Positions 1-7,070 are shown, counted from the first letter of the stretch. The stretch: 14,345 nt of DNA from an uncultured Polyangiaceae bacterium (GCA_938004815.1 CALKVR010000651.1:1-14345), one strand, 5' to 3'. Numbers and translations are program-made. Notes: generated by a model not told the origin, from the sequence alone.

Positions 1-592
1 GATGAAAGTCGATGTCGAGGATCACGCCCCGGCCCCGGAGGCGCGCCGCCGCCAGCGCTGCGTTGTTGAAATAGCAGTAGCCGCCGAACAGATCGCGCTG
101 CGCGTGGTGGCCCGGCGGCCGACACAGCGCGTACGCGTGCGAGAGCCCCGACCGGACGGCGTGGGCGGCCGCCACGGCGCACGCGGCGCTGCGACTCGCC
201 GCCGCGTACGTCTCGGAAGTGAGAGGCGTCCCTGAGTCGAAGCAGAAGTAGCCGGCCTGGTGGATGTCCCTGGTGTCGGGCTCGGTCTGGTGGCGCTTGG
301 GGAACACCGACGGGCAGAACGTCTCGCCCGGCGCGATGCGCTTCGCCGCCGTTCGGTAGATTTGTGTCAGGCGCTCGTCGTGGACGCGTCGCAGCTCTGC
401 TCGGGGAGAGGCGATCGGCGGGGGCGAAATACGAAACACGTCCGGCTCGAGCTCGAGCGCGTCGGCGATGCGCTGCGCTCGGCGAGCCGTCTCCGGGTGA
501 GTGATGCGGCGGCCGAACGTCCACTCGTACCTCGGTGCGTGGGCGAGCTGCGCGCGGTCGAAGTAAACGAGTGTCGCCGTACCCAATTTCAT
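1..592 (-). CDS. Acetylpolyamine amidohydrolase / class II-like histone deacetylase family protein (partial, C-terminus beyond left edge)
   Basis: This is a Zn-dependent hydrolase that removes acetyl groups from acetylated amines such as acetylputrescine, acetylcadaverine or acetyl-lysine side chains. I read it by reverse-complementing 592 to 2, which gives 197 codons without a stop. The visible half carries the family hallmarks: RPPGHHA (tandem active-site His at about 162-163), FGGYCYFNNAA at about 169-179, and D-I-D-F-H (about 193-197), whose second Asp... precisely the D-x-H pair, contributes metal ligands. The order and spacing, including the stretch before RPPGHH, resemble Mycoplana acetylpolyamine amidohydrolase more than eukaryotic HDACs. 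The ATG at 592-590 overlaps the TGA of the upstream ABC ATPase (ATGA), so translation is probably coupled. The remaining metal ligand and catalytic Tyr lie outside the window. The family is confident. The true substrate is not known; the context suggests an acetylated amino compound. Confidence 0.9.
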   Translation of the reverse strand, partial: MKLGTATLVYFDRAQLAHAPRYEWTFGRRITHPETARRAQRIADALELEPDVFRISPPPIASPRAELRRVHDERLTQIYRTAAKRIAPGETFCPSVFPKRHQTEPDTRDIHQAGYFCFDSGTPLTSETYAAASRSAACAVAAAHAVRSGLSHAYALCRPPGHHAQRDLFGGYCYFNNAALAAARLRGRGVILDIDFH

Positions 593-1272
593 TCTTCGAC
601 GATCTCCGAGACCGCGCCGCTCGCCGCGATCGCCCCCGCTTCGAGGCGGATACCACGGTCGCAGCAGTCGCGCACGAACGCGATGTCATGGCTCACCACG
701 ATGATCTGCGTTCGGCCGGCGAGGGCCGCGAGGAGGGCGGCCAGGTCGCGCGACGTCTTTGGGTCGAGGGCTGCGCTCGGCTCGTCGAAGAGGACGACGC
801 GTGGCTCGAGCGCGAGTGTGCGCGCGATCGCCACGCGCTGGCGCTGCCCGCCCGAAAGCTCGTGCGGCCGCCGATCGCCGAGCCCCTCGAGGCCCAGGTC
901 CGCCAGCAGCTTCGGCGCCGAGGTCTCCACGCCCGCGCGCGCGGCCAGCCGTGGCGCGAGCGAGACGTTCTCGAGCGCGGTCAGGTGAGGAAAGAGCTGG
1001 TGATCCTGAAAGACGATGCCGATCCGTCGGGCCCGCTCGCGCGGTGACAGGTCGGCGAGGGCGGTGGCGTCGACGCGGACGGTGCCGGCGTCGATGGGCC
1101 AGAGGCCGGCGAGCGTCATGAGGAGGGTGGTCTTGCCCGAGCCGCTCCGCCCGACGATGGCGAACGGTGAGCCGCGCGCGATGTCGACGTCGAGGCGATC
1201 GAGCACGACGCGACCGCCGCGGCGCACGGTCAGGCCATCGGCTCGAATCACCGAGGTCGCCGGCTCAGCCAT
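589..1272 (-). CDS. Polar amino acid ABC transporter, ATP-binding protein (GlnQ/HisP type)
   Basis: This cytoplasmic ATPase subunit powers the importer whose binding and membrane domains are encoded just upstream (1265-2695). The 227-aa protein has a complete nucleotide-binding domain: Walker A GRSGSGKT (41-48), Q-loop Gln at 89, signature LSGGQRQR (139-146), Walker B VVLFDE (159-164), and the switch His at 195 in VSHD. Its length fits single-domain polar amino acid transport ATPases (about 240 aa). The ATG at 1272 lies inside the preceding gene (8-bp overlap) and its own TGA overlaps the ATG of the deacetylase-like gene, so it is the third gene of a tightly coupled operon. The specificity cannot be read from the ATPase. 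Nothing essential is missing. Confidence 0.93.
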   Translation of the reverse strand: MAEPATSVIRADGLTVRRGGRVVLDRLDVDIARGSPFAIVGRSGSGKTTLLMTLAGLWPIDAGTVRVDATALADLSPRERARRIGIVFQDHQLFPHLTALENVSLAPRLAARAGVETSAPKLLADLGLEGLGDRRPHELSGGQRQRVAIARTLALEPRVVLFDEPSAALDPKTSRDLAALLAALAGRTQIIVVSHDIAFVRDCCDRGIRLEAGAIAASGAVSEIVEE

Positions 1273-2695
1273 GGAGCAGCCCCGCCCGCCGCCAGCGCTG
1301 CTCGAGGCGCCGCCCGAGCCAGAGGAGCGGCCACGTCATGATGAAGTAGAGACACGCGGCGATCGCGTAGAGCTCGAGCGGTCGATACGTCGCGGCCACG
1401 AGCTGCTGCGTCTGGAGCGTGAGCTCCATCACGCCGATCGCCGAGACCACCGCCGAGTCCTTGATCATCGCGACCACCGTGTTGAGGGCCGGCGCAGCGC
1501 AGATCGGCAGCATCTGGGGCGCGACCACCCACCTCAACGTCTCGTAGGGGCCCAAGCCCAGCGAGCGAGCGGCCAGGCGCTGCCCATCGGGCACGGCACG
1601 GTACGCCGCCTTGATCGTCTCGGCCAGGTACGCCGAGCTGTGGAGGGCGATCGCCAGCGCGCCGCACGTCCACGCGTCGATGCTCACACCCAGCGCTGGG
1701 GGCCCGAAGTACAGCGCGAAGAGCTGAACCAGGAACGGCGTCGCGCGGATGAAGTCGACCCAAGCGGCGACGGGGCGCGCGATCCACGCGCGCGCGACCA
1801 GCCCCGCCGCGAGGAGGAACGACGCCAGACAGCCCAGACCCAGGCCCACGACGCAGAGCACGACGCTCTTGGCCGCCGCGCCCATCAAGCTCGGGGCTAC
1901 CCGCGACACGAGGCTCCTCTCCTCTTTCGGGGCCGCCGCGCCGACGCCGATGTGCTTCTGGAGCAGCTCCTCTTGCTTGCCCGATCGCCGCAGCGACTCG
2001 ATGCCGCGGTTCAGGTCGGCCAGGAGCTCGTCGCGGCCCGGGCGGATGGGGATGCCGATCCGCTCCTCGACGAGCCGCTCGCCGTAGCGTTCGACGACGC
2101 CGCCGCGCTCCCGCAAGAGATAGGCGCCCACGAGGTCGTCGGTGATCATCCCATCGAGCCGACCCGTCACCAGATCCTGCACGATGTCGGTGTCGCCCTT
2201 GAGCGTTCGCACCTCTGCGCCGGGGAACGACCGCGCGGCCACGCCCTCGTACGTGGTGCCCAGCGTCACGCCGATCACGAAGCCCTGCCGGTGCGGATCG
2301 CCGGCGCCCGGGCGGCGGAACAGCCGCGCGCCCGACTCGTAGTACGGCACCGTGAAGCGAACGGCCTTCTCGCGCTCCTCGGTTATCGCCATGCTCGCGA
2401 TGACCGCGTCGATCCGCCCCGCGAGGAGCGCGCCGAGCAGGCCGTCCCACGCGAACGTGCGGAGCTCGCATTCGCGTCGGACCTCGGCGCAGAGAGCGTT
2501 CGCGAAGTCGACGTCGAAGCCGACCAGCGCGCCGCTCTCGTCGAAATAGTTGAACGGGGGATACTTGCCCGTCATGCCGATGACGAGTTTGTCATCGTCA
2601 GCGTAGGCCGGCCCGGTCGGAGCCAGCATCGCGACCACGAGGACGAAGCTGCCGACGACCGCCGCGAGGAGCCGGCGCATCGCGCCGCGAATCAC
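1265..2695 (-). CDS. Fused periplasmic substrate-binding protein and permease of a polar amino acid ABC importer (GlnP/GlnH-like fusion)
   Basis: This single polypeptide captures a polar amino acid-like solute and forms the transmembrane channel. It has an N-terminal signal sequence (roughly 6-32, ending GPAYA), a family 3 solute-binding domain (about 36-252, with GKYPPFNY, GFDVDFANAL and the ITEER Arg expected to contact the ligand carboxylate), then a HisM/GlnP permease domain (about 265-465) with the EAA-type loop AYLAETIKAAYRAVPDG before GLGPYETLRWVVAPQMLP. The order (binding domain first) is that of Gram-positive GlnP. In Gram-negatives the two are usually separate, so the fused form is notable. 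The GTG start at 2695 overlaps the TGA of the acetyltransferase gene (GTGA). An ATG five codons later (2680) also gives a good signal peptide and could be the true start. The ligand is not determined; the neighbours suggest beta-lysine, lysine or a diamine. Confidence 0.92.
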   Translation of the reverse strand: MIRGAMRRLLAAVVGSFVLVVAMLAPTGPAYADDDKLVIGMTGKYPPFNYFDESGALVGFDVDFANALCAEVRRECELRTFAWDGLLGALLAGRIDAVIASMAITEEREKAVRFTVPYYESGARLFRRPGAGDPHRQGFVIGVTLGTTYEGVAARSFPGAEVRTLKGDTDIVQDLVTGRLDGMITDDLVGAYLLRERGGVVERYGERLVEERIGIPIRPGRDELLADLNRGIESLRRSGKQEELLQKHIGVGAAAPKEERSLVSRVAPSLMGAAAKSVVLCVVGLGLGCLASFLLAAGLVARAWIARPVAAWVDFIRATPFLVQLFALYFGPPALGVSIDAWTCGALAIALHSSAYLAETIKAAYRAVPDGQRLAARSLGLGPYETLRWVVAPQMLPICAAPALNTVVAMIKDSAVVSAIGVMELTLQTQQLVAATYRPLELYAIAACLYFIMTWPLLWLGRRLEQRWRRAGLLHG

Positions 2696-3738
2696 CCGGT
2701 GGCCTTTGGCGACGCGGGGCCCAGGCGGCGGACCCAGATGTTCATGTCTTCGTAGGCGCCGTAAATGTCGCAGTTGTTGATGAGCCGGCCCATGAACTCG
2801 TAGCCCATCCCGTGAAACACCGCGTTCATCCCGAACGAGCGGGCGCGCGCCATCGTGTACGCGCAGACATAGGACCGGCGCTCGAGCTCCGCCTCCAAGA
2901 ACCGGAGCAGGTGCGTCATGAGGCCATGCCCCCGGTGGGCGGGGATGGTCGCGCAGTCGGTCAGCTCGGCGGCGAGGTCCGAGGGGTGCAGCTCGACGCT
3001 GGCGGCGGCGACGATCTCGCCGTCTTTGCGGCAGACGGCGAAGACGGTGTCTTCGCCGAACACCGTCTCGAGGTAGCTCGTGTGAATCAGCGGTGAGGGA
3101 TAGCTCTCGAAGATCGCCGAGTAGAGGCTGACGAGCTCGGCGATGTCGCCTCGCTTGGCGAAACCGATGCTGTAGCCGTCGGGCAGCGCGCGCTCGGGCG
3201 GGGGCTTGTGGCTGGCCATGATCTGCTCGATGAGCAGGATCTCCTCCATCAGCGCGGTCGACGTCAGGCGGTCTTGCGAGCGAAACTTGCTGACGACGAA
3301 CGCGTCCTCGCCGCGGTGGTAGTGGCGAACGACCGCCTCGAGCACGTAGCCGAAACGCAGGAACTCTTGCCAGTCGTCGTGGGTCGCCATGACGACGATC
3401 TTGTCCATACCGTTCGCCTCTGCCGTGGCGCGGACCCGCAGGATGAGCGCCTCGAAGTCGGTGGCCCGGTACTCGAGGATCTTGATGCGCTGGTTGTACT
3501 GGTCGAGGAACAATACCGCCTCGAAGCCGTCGCCCCGAATCGTGTGCTCCAGCCCGTAGACGACGCCGACCGCTTTCACCGTCTGCCCCTCGTCGAGGAC
3601 GAGCTCGACCACCCCGAGGGGGGCGCGAGGCCGCGAGGGGGTGGGCCGCACGTCGGGCACGAACGCCGGCGCGCGGTCGTTGGTCGCGCGCCGGCCGCTC
3701 TGCTCGATCGGGCCGTTGGTCGAGAGGTCGTCACTCAT
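2692..3738 (-). CDS. ablB: Putative beta-lysine N6-acetyltransferase (AblB-type GNAT)
   Basis: AblB transfers acetyl from acetyl-CoA to the terminal amine of beta-lysine, giving the compatible solute N-epsilon-acetyl-beta-lysine. The match is by recognition of the family pattern: a distinctive N-terminal domain (about 53-155, with VMATHDDWQEFLRFGY and HYHRGEDAFVVSKF), then a GNAT domain (about 188-338) with the acetyl-CoA loop PAHRGHGLMTHLL (266-278) and the characteristic end NNCDIYGAYEDMNIWVR (321-337). The first 40-50 residues are Pro/Arg-rich and not typical, so the true start could lie downstream of 3738. The usual partner, lysine 2,3-aminomutase (AblA/KamA), is not in this window and could lie past the left edge. 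It is the first gene of the minus-strand operon and shares a 154-bp divergent control region with the betaine-type importer. An alternative is a related acetyltransferase acting on another amine, as for the YodP-like proteins in lysine catabolism. Confidence 0.85.
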   Translation of the reverse strand: MSDDLSTNGPIEQSGRRATNDRAPAFVPDVRPTPSRPRAPLGVVELVLDEGQTVKAVGVVYGLEHTIRGDGFEAVLFLDQYNQRIKILEYRATDFEALILRVRATAEANGMDKIVVMATHDDWQEFLRFGYVLEAVVRHYHRGEDAFVVSKFRSQDRLTSTALMEEILLIEQIMASHKPPPERALPDGYSIGFAKRGDIAELVSLYSAIFESYPSPLIHTSYLETVFGEDTVFAVCRKDGEIVAAASVELHPSDLAAELTDCATIPAHRGHGLMTHLLRFLEAELERRSYVCAYTMARARSFGMNAVFHGMGYEFMGRLINNCDIYGAYEDMNIWVRRLGPASPKATG

Positions 3739-3807
3739 GGTTGGAGCTGAAAATGCATCGGCGAGCCTAACACGAGCCGGCGGGGTTCGATCCCGCTTGT
3801 TGCAAAA

Positions 3808-3818
3808 TTCAGCACAAA
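3808..3818 (+). repeat. Direct repeat copy 1, TTCAGCACAAA (operator-like)
   Basis: The 11-base element differs from the copy at 3856-3866 by one base. A TTGT at 3797-3800 faces the ACAA at 3814-3817, giving weak dyad symmetry. It lies on the acetyltransferase side of the divergent region, where it could affect either operon. Confidence 0.5.
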
Positions 3819-3841
3819 GACGCGGGCCGCCGGTGGCCGTG

Positions 3842-3866
3842 TGTTCTCAATCTTTTTGAGCACAAA
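3842..3866 (+). promoter_or_regulatory. Imperfect palindrome containing direct repeat copy 2 (operator-like)
   Basis: CTCAA (3846-3850) and TTGAG (3856-3860) form a perfect 5-bp inverted repeat around TCTTT. After one mismatch the symmetry continues with TGT (3842-3844) against ACA (3862-3864). The right half, TTGAGCACAAA, repeats the element at 3808. It overlaps the candidate -35 hexamer TTGAGC (3856-3861), so a bound protein would plausibly block RNA polymerase. The regulator is unknown. Confidence 0.5.
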
Positions 3867-3886
3867 CTATCATCGGGTGTTATGGT
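3856..3886 (+). promoter_or_regulatory. Candidate promoter for a leaderless methyltransferase-ABC mRNA
   Basis: TTGAGC (3856-3861) resembles a -35 box and TATGGT (3881-3886) a -10 box. The spacing of 19 is long. The -10 lies six bases before the ATG at 3893, the spacing expected when transcription starts at or next to the start codon. No Shine-Dalgarno sequence is visible upstream of the ATG, which agrees with a leaderless message. Confidence 0.4.
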
Positions 3887-3892
3887 CGACGG

Positions 3893-5428
3893 ATGACCGA
3901 CACATCGTCGATGGCGACCGGCCGCCGCGAGGCCGGGTGGGACGGCAGGCTGCGCTTGCCTCGCCTGGACAGCCGCGTCCCCCAGGATGCCGAGTGGTTC
4001 GAGGTGCACGAGCGTGACCGCTGGCAGCGCCTACGTTTTCACGATTACCAGCAGATCTACGCGCGCCGCGGCCTCTACGAGCACATCTTCTACGAGCTCC
4101 TCGAGTGCGACTCGCCGCGACGGATCGTGCGTCTCCTGGACGCGGTGCGATGCGACCGCGGCTCGGGGCCCTGCTCGGCTCTCGATCTGGGCGCAGGCAA
4201 TGGCATCGTCGGCGAAGAGCTGCGGGGGGCGGGCGCCTGGCGTGTCGTCGGGATCGACATCCTCGCCGAGGCGCGGGCCGCAGCCGAGCGCGACCGACCG
4301 TGGGTCTACGACGATTACATCGTCGACGATCTCACGCAACCGACCGACAACACGAGGGGGCGGCTCGACGCGGCGAAGCCCGCCGTCCTCACCTGCGTCG
4401 CCGCGCTCGGGTTCGGGGACGTTCCCCCGCTCGCGTTCTACAACGCCGCGAACGCCATCCAGATCGGCGGGCACCTCGCCTTCACCATCAAAGAAGAGTT
4501 CCTCGACGAGCGGTACACCCACGGCTTCAGCGAGCTCGTGCGGCGCATGCTCAACGACAAGGTCGTGCGCCTCGAGGCCTGGGTTCGCTACCGCCACCGG
4601 CTCAGCGTGGGCGGCGAACCGCTCTTCTACACCGCGATCGTGGCGACCGTGATCCGGTTCAGGGGGGTCGATCTCTCTTACGCGAGTGGTGCCCAGGTCC
4701 TGAAGGGCGTCTCGTTGGAGGTCGCGCGTGGTGAGCTCCTCGTCTTGGTCGGCGAGTCCGGTAGCGGCAAGACCACCACCCTCAAGTGCATCAACCGCTT
4801 GGTGGCGCCCACGGCGGGTGAGGTCTCGGTCGACGGCACCGATATCGCTTCTGTCGATCCGGTCCAGCTGAGGCGCACGATCGGGATGGTGTTCCAGCGC
4901 TTCGCGCTCTTCCCCCACATGAGCGTCGGAGACAACGTCGCGGTCGTCCCGCGGCTCCTCGGCTGGCCCGAGCCGACCGTCGCCGCCCGTGTCGACGAGC
5001 TGCTCGATCTGGTGGGGCTCGCGCCCGACGCGTACAGGGCCCGCTCGCCGAGCGCCCTCTCCGGCGGGCAGCAGCAGCGCGTCGGCGTCGCGCGCGCGCT
5101 CGCCGCGAAGCCCAGCATCCTCTTGATGGACGAGCCGTTCGGCGCCCTCGACCCGCCCACGCGCGACGTCCTCGGGCGCGAGTGCCGGCGGCTCCACGAC
5201 GACCTGGGTCTGACGACGGTCCTCGTGACGCACGACATGGTCGAGGCGCTCGTCCTCGCCGACCGAATCGCGGTGATGCACGCCGGTGAGGTCTTGCAGG
5301 TGGGCCCACCGAGCGAGCTCCTCGCGTCGCCGGCGCACGATCGGGTCGCCGCGCTCTTGGGGTGGCCGCGCCGGCAAGCGGAGCAGCTCGCGGCGTTGAT
5401 GGATGGGGCGCCGGCGCACCTCGCATGA
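3893..5428 (+). CDS. SAM-dependent methyltransferase fused to an OpuCA/ProV-type betaine ABC transporter ATPase
   Basis: This 511-aa protein combines two enzymes. Residues about 1-252 form a class I SAM-dependent methyltransferase: motif I LDLGAGNGIVGEEL (97-110), the acidic end of strand 2 GIDIL (120-124), a post-motif region DDYIVDDL, and a typical last strand FYTAIVAT (245-252). Overall this half resembles METTL27-type methyltransferases. Residues about 253-500 form an ABC ATPase like those of glycine betaine/choline importers: Walker A GESGSGKT (287-294), Q-loop Q335, LSGGQQQR (389-396), Walker B ILLMDE (409-414), and switch His 447. The C-terminal CBS pair that senses ionic strength in OpuCA is absent. 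The junction has almost no linker, and codon 253 is GTG (4649-4651), where a free ATPase would begin, so an independent product is possible. The stop overlaps the next ATG (ATGA). The methyl acceptor is unknown. Confidence 0.88.
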   Translation: MTDTSSMATGRREAGWDGRLRLPRLDSRVPQDAEWFEVHERDRWQRLRFHDYQQIYARRGLYEHIFYELLECDSPRRIVRLLDAVRCDRGSGPCSALDLGAGNGIVGEELRGAGAWRVVGIDILAEARAAAERDRPWVYDDYIVDDLTQPTDNTRGRLDAAKPAVLTCVAALGFGDVPPLAFYNAANAIQIGGHLAFTIKEEFLDERYTHGFSELVRRMLNDKVVRLEAWVRYRHRLSVGGEPLFYTAIVATVIRFRGVDLSYASGAQVLKGVSLEVARGELLVLVGESGSGKTTTLKCINRLVAPTAGEVSVDGTDIASVDPVQLRRTIGMVFQRFALFPHMSVGDNVAVVPRLLGWPEPTVAARVDELLDLVGLAPDAYRARSPSALSGGQQQRVGVARALAAKPSILLMDEPFGALDPPTRDVLGRECRRLHDDLGLTTVLVTHDMVEALVLADRIAVMHAGEVLQVGPPSELLASPAHDRVAALLGWPRRQAEQLAALMDGAPAHLA

Positions 5429-6993
5429 ACCCGAACCTGGCCCTGCAGCTCGAGAAGCTCCCACGCTTTCTGGGCGGGCACGTCGTCTTGAGCGGAGCGG
5501 CTCTCCTGCTCAGCCTCGCGATCAGCCTGCCCCTGGCGCTTCGGGTCGCGCGGTCGCCCCGGCTTCGCGTCCCGGTCGTCACGCTCGCGGGCGTGATCCA
5601 GACGGTGCCGAGCTTGGCGCTCCTGGCGCTCATGGTGCCGCTCCTCGGCGCGTTCGGGTTCTGGCCCGCGCTCGCGGCGCTGGTGCTCTACGGCATCCTG
5701 CCGATCGCGCGCAACACCGTGACCGGCATCGTCAACGTCCAGCCCGAGCTCGTCGAGGCGGCGCGCGGGCTCGGCATGACGCCCCGACAAGTGTTGGGCA
5801 AGGTCGAGCTGCCGCTGGCGCTACCGATCATCGTCGCCGGGGTGCGCACGAGCGCGGTGTGGTTGGTCGGGATGGCCACCCTGAGCACGCCAGTCGGGTA
5901 CACCAGCCTGGGCAACTACGTCTTCGGCGGGCTCCAGACCCGCAACTGGACGGCCGTGCTCGTGGGCTGCGCTGCCGCCGCCGCGCTGTCGGTCGTGCTC
6001 GATGGGCTGCTCGCGCTGCTCGAGCGAGCCGTGGCGACGCGCCGGCGCGGCGCGCTCGTCGGTGCGCTCGCGGGGATCCTCGTCGTCTTCGGGGGGGGCG
6101 CGCTTCTCCCTCTGCTCGCCTCCGGCCGCGCCACCGCCGTCGCCGCGGTACCGGACGGGGCGGGCGAGGGCGCCGCGGGGGCCTCGCCCGGCGCGGTGAC
6201 GAAGGTCCGCGTCGGCTCGAAGACGTTCACCGAGCAGTACATCCTCGCCGCCGTCATCGAAGCGCGCCTCGCTGCGGCGGGGCTCGAGGTCGAGCGGGTG
6301 CAGAGCCTCGGCTCTACGATCGCGTTCGACGCGCTGACCAAGAGCGATATCGACGTCTACGTCGACTACACGGGCACGCTCTGGGCGAACGCGATGAAGC
6401 GCGAAGACGTCGTGCCGTCGTGGCGCATCGAGGTCGAGGTCGCCGCCTACTTGGCGCGAGAGCACGAGGTCCGCGATCTCGGCTCGCTCGGGTTCGAGAA
6501 CGCGTACGCGCTCGCGATGCGTCGGGAGCGTGCCGACACGCTGGGTGTCCGAACCGTGACCGATCTGGCGAAGCACGCTCCGGGGCTCGCGCTGGGGAGT
6601 GATTTCGAGTTCTTCTCGCGCCCCGAGTGGTCGCGGCTGAAGGCCACCTACGGGCTTTCGTTCAAGGACCGGCAGAGCTTCGACTCGACGTTCCTCTACG
6701 AGGCGGTCAAGGACGACAAGGTCGACGTCATCACCGCCTTTTCGAGCGACGGCCGCATCGCCGCCTACGATCTGACCGTCCTCGTCGACGATCGCCGCGC
6801 GTTCCCACCCTACGACGCGGTCATCCTCCTCTCGCCGCGGGTCGCTGGCGACGATCGCGTCGTGAGCGCGCTCCGCCCCCTCGTCGGTGCCATCGATGTC
6901 GGTCGCATGCGCCAGGCCAACCTCCTCGTCGACCGCGACGAAGACAAGAAGACCGCGCGGGAAGCGGCTCGGTTCCTCGATCCAGGCCTCTGA
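5425..6993 (+). CDS. Fused permease and substrate-binding protein of a glycine betaine/carnitine/choline ABC importer (OpuCB-OpuCC/ProW type)
   Basis: This protein completes the importer with the ATPase upstream. I start it at ATG 5425, which overlaps the previous TGA; this gives 522 aa. An in-frame ATG at 5362 lies inside the ATPase gene and adds an unlikely leader. The permease domain (about 17-200) has several membrane segments and the EAA-type loop ELVEAARGLGMTPRQVLGKV (108-127). A further hydrophobic segment (209-231) tethers the C-terminal binding domain (about 259-520), which has KVRVGSKTFTEQYIL (260-274), VDYTGTLW (313-320), FENAYALAMR (358-367) and AFSSDGRIAAYDL (438-450). These match OpuCC/OsmX family landmarks. 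Relatives commonly read AYSTDGR where this reads AFSSDGR, which may alter the aromatic ligand cage. The ligand is probably a quaternary amine, unproven. Confidence 0.92.
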   Translation: MNPNLALQLEKLPRFLGGHVVLSGAALLLSLAISLPLALRVARSPRLRVPVVTLAGVIQTVPSLALLALMVPLLGAFGFWPALAALVLYGILPIARNTVTGIVNVQPELVEAARGLGMTPRQVLGKVELPLALPIIVAGVRTSAVWLVGMATLSTPVGYTSLGNYVFGGLQTRNWTAVLVGCAAAAALSVVLDGLLALLERAVATRRRGALVGALAGILVVFGGGALLPLLASGRATAVAAVPDGAGEGAAGASPGAVTKVRVGSKTFTEQYILAAVIEARLAAAGLEVERVQSLGSTIAFDALTKSDIDVYVDYTGTLWANAMKREDVVPSWRIEVEVAAYLAREHEVRDLGSLGFENAYALAMRRERADTLGVRTVTDLAKHAPGLALGSDFEFFSRPEWSRLKATYGLSFKDRQSFDSTFLYEAVKDDKVDVITAFSSDGRIAAYDLTVLVDDRRAFPPYDAVILLSPRVAGDDRVVSALRPLVGAIDVGRMRQANLLVDRDEDKKTAREAARFLDPGL

Positions 6994-7070
6994 GCGGCGC
7001 TTCCCCGGGAGGCTGCCGGCGTGCCGAGGCCGCCGCCCTGCTCGCCGCTTCGTTCACGCCGGCGGTGTAC

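Larger units (their letters stand above)
3739..3892. promoter_or_regulatory. Divergent control region between the acetyltransferase operon and the methyltransferase-ABC operon
   Basis: Both operons start from this 154-bp gap, which contains a locally AT-rich core (about 3797-3890) unlike the surrounding coding DNA. Two copies of TT(C/G)AGCACAAA lie at 3808-3818 and 3856-3866, exactly 48 bp apart and in the same orientation. The second is half of an imperfect palindrome (next entries). No convincing sigma-70 promoter is visible for the minus-strand operon. Shared operators would allow joint control of the two solute systems; that is inference. Confidence 0.6.

Noticed and set aside
1016..2755. 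Long plus-strand frame of 579 codons opposite the transporter genes
   Set aside because: Composition is Arg/Asp/Glu-rich low-complexity, typical of a GC-rich antisense shadow; the minus strand has complete, motif-bearing genes here.
3780..3796. tRNA T-arm-like hairpin GCGGG-GTTCGAT-CCCGC
   Set aside because: The TTCGA is shifted by one in the loop relative to a real T-arm, and no acceptor, D or anticodon arms can be found around it, so it is not a tRNA or a clear attachment site.
3800..3820. Sigma-54-like element on the minus strand (TTGTGCTGAATTTTGCA) for the acetyltransferase operon
   Set aside because: The -12 GC fits but the -24 GG is GT, and no enhancer-binding protein gene is nearby; too degenerate to call.
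5362..5424. Upstream ATG for the betaine permease gene
   Set aside because: It lies 66 bases inside the ATPase gene and adds a Gly/Ala leader; the ATG at 5425 overlaps the stop codon and begins a normal permease N-terminus.
4031..5464. Long minus-strand frame opposite the methyltransferase-ABC gene
   Set aside because: No recognisable motifs and shadow-like composition, while the plus strand encodes intact Walker and methyltransferase motifs.
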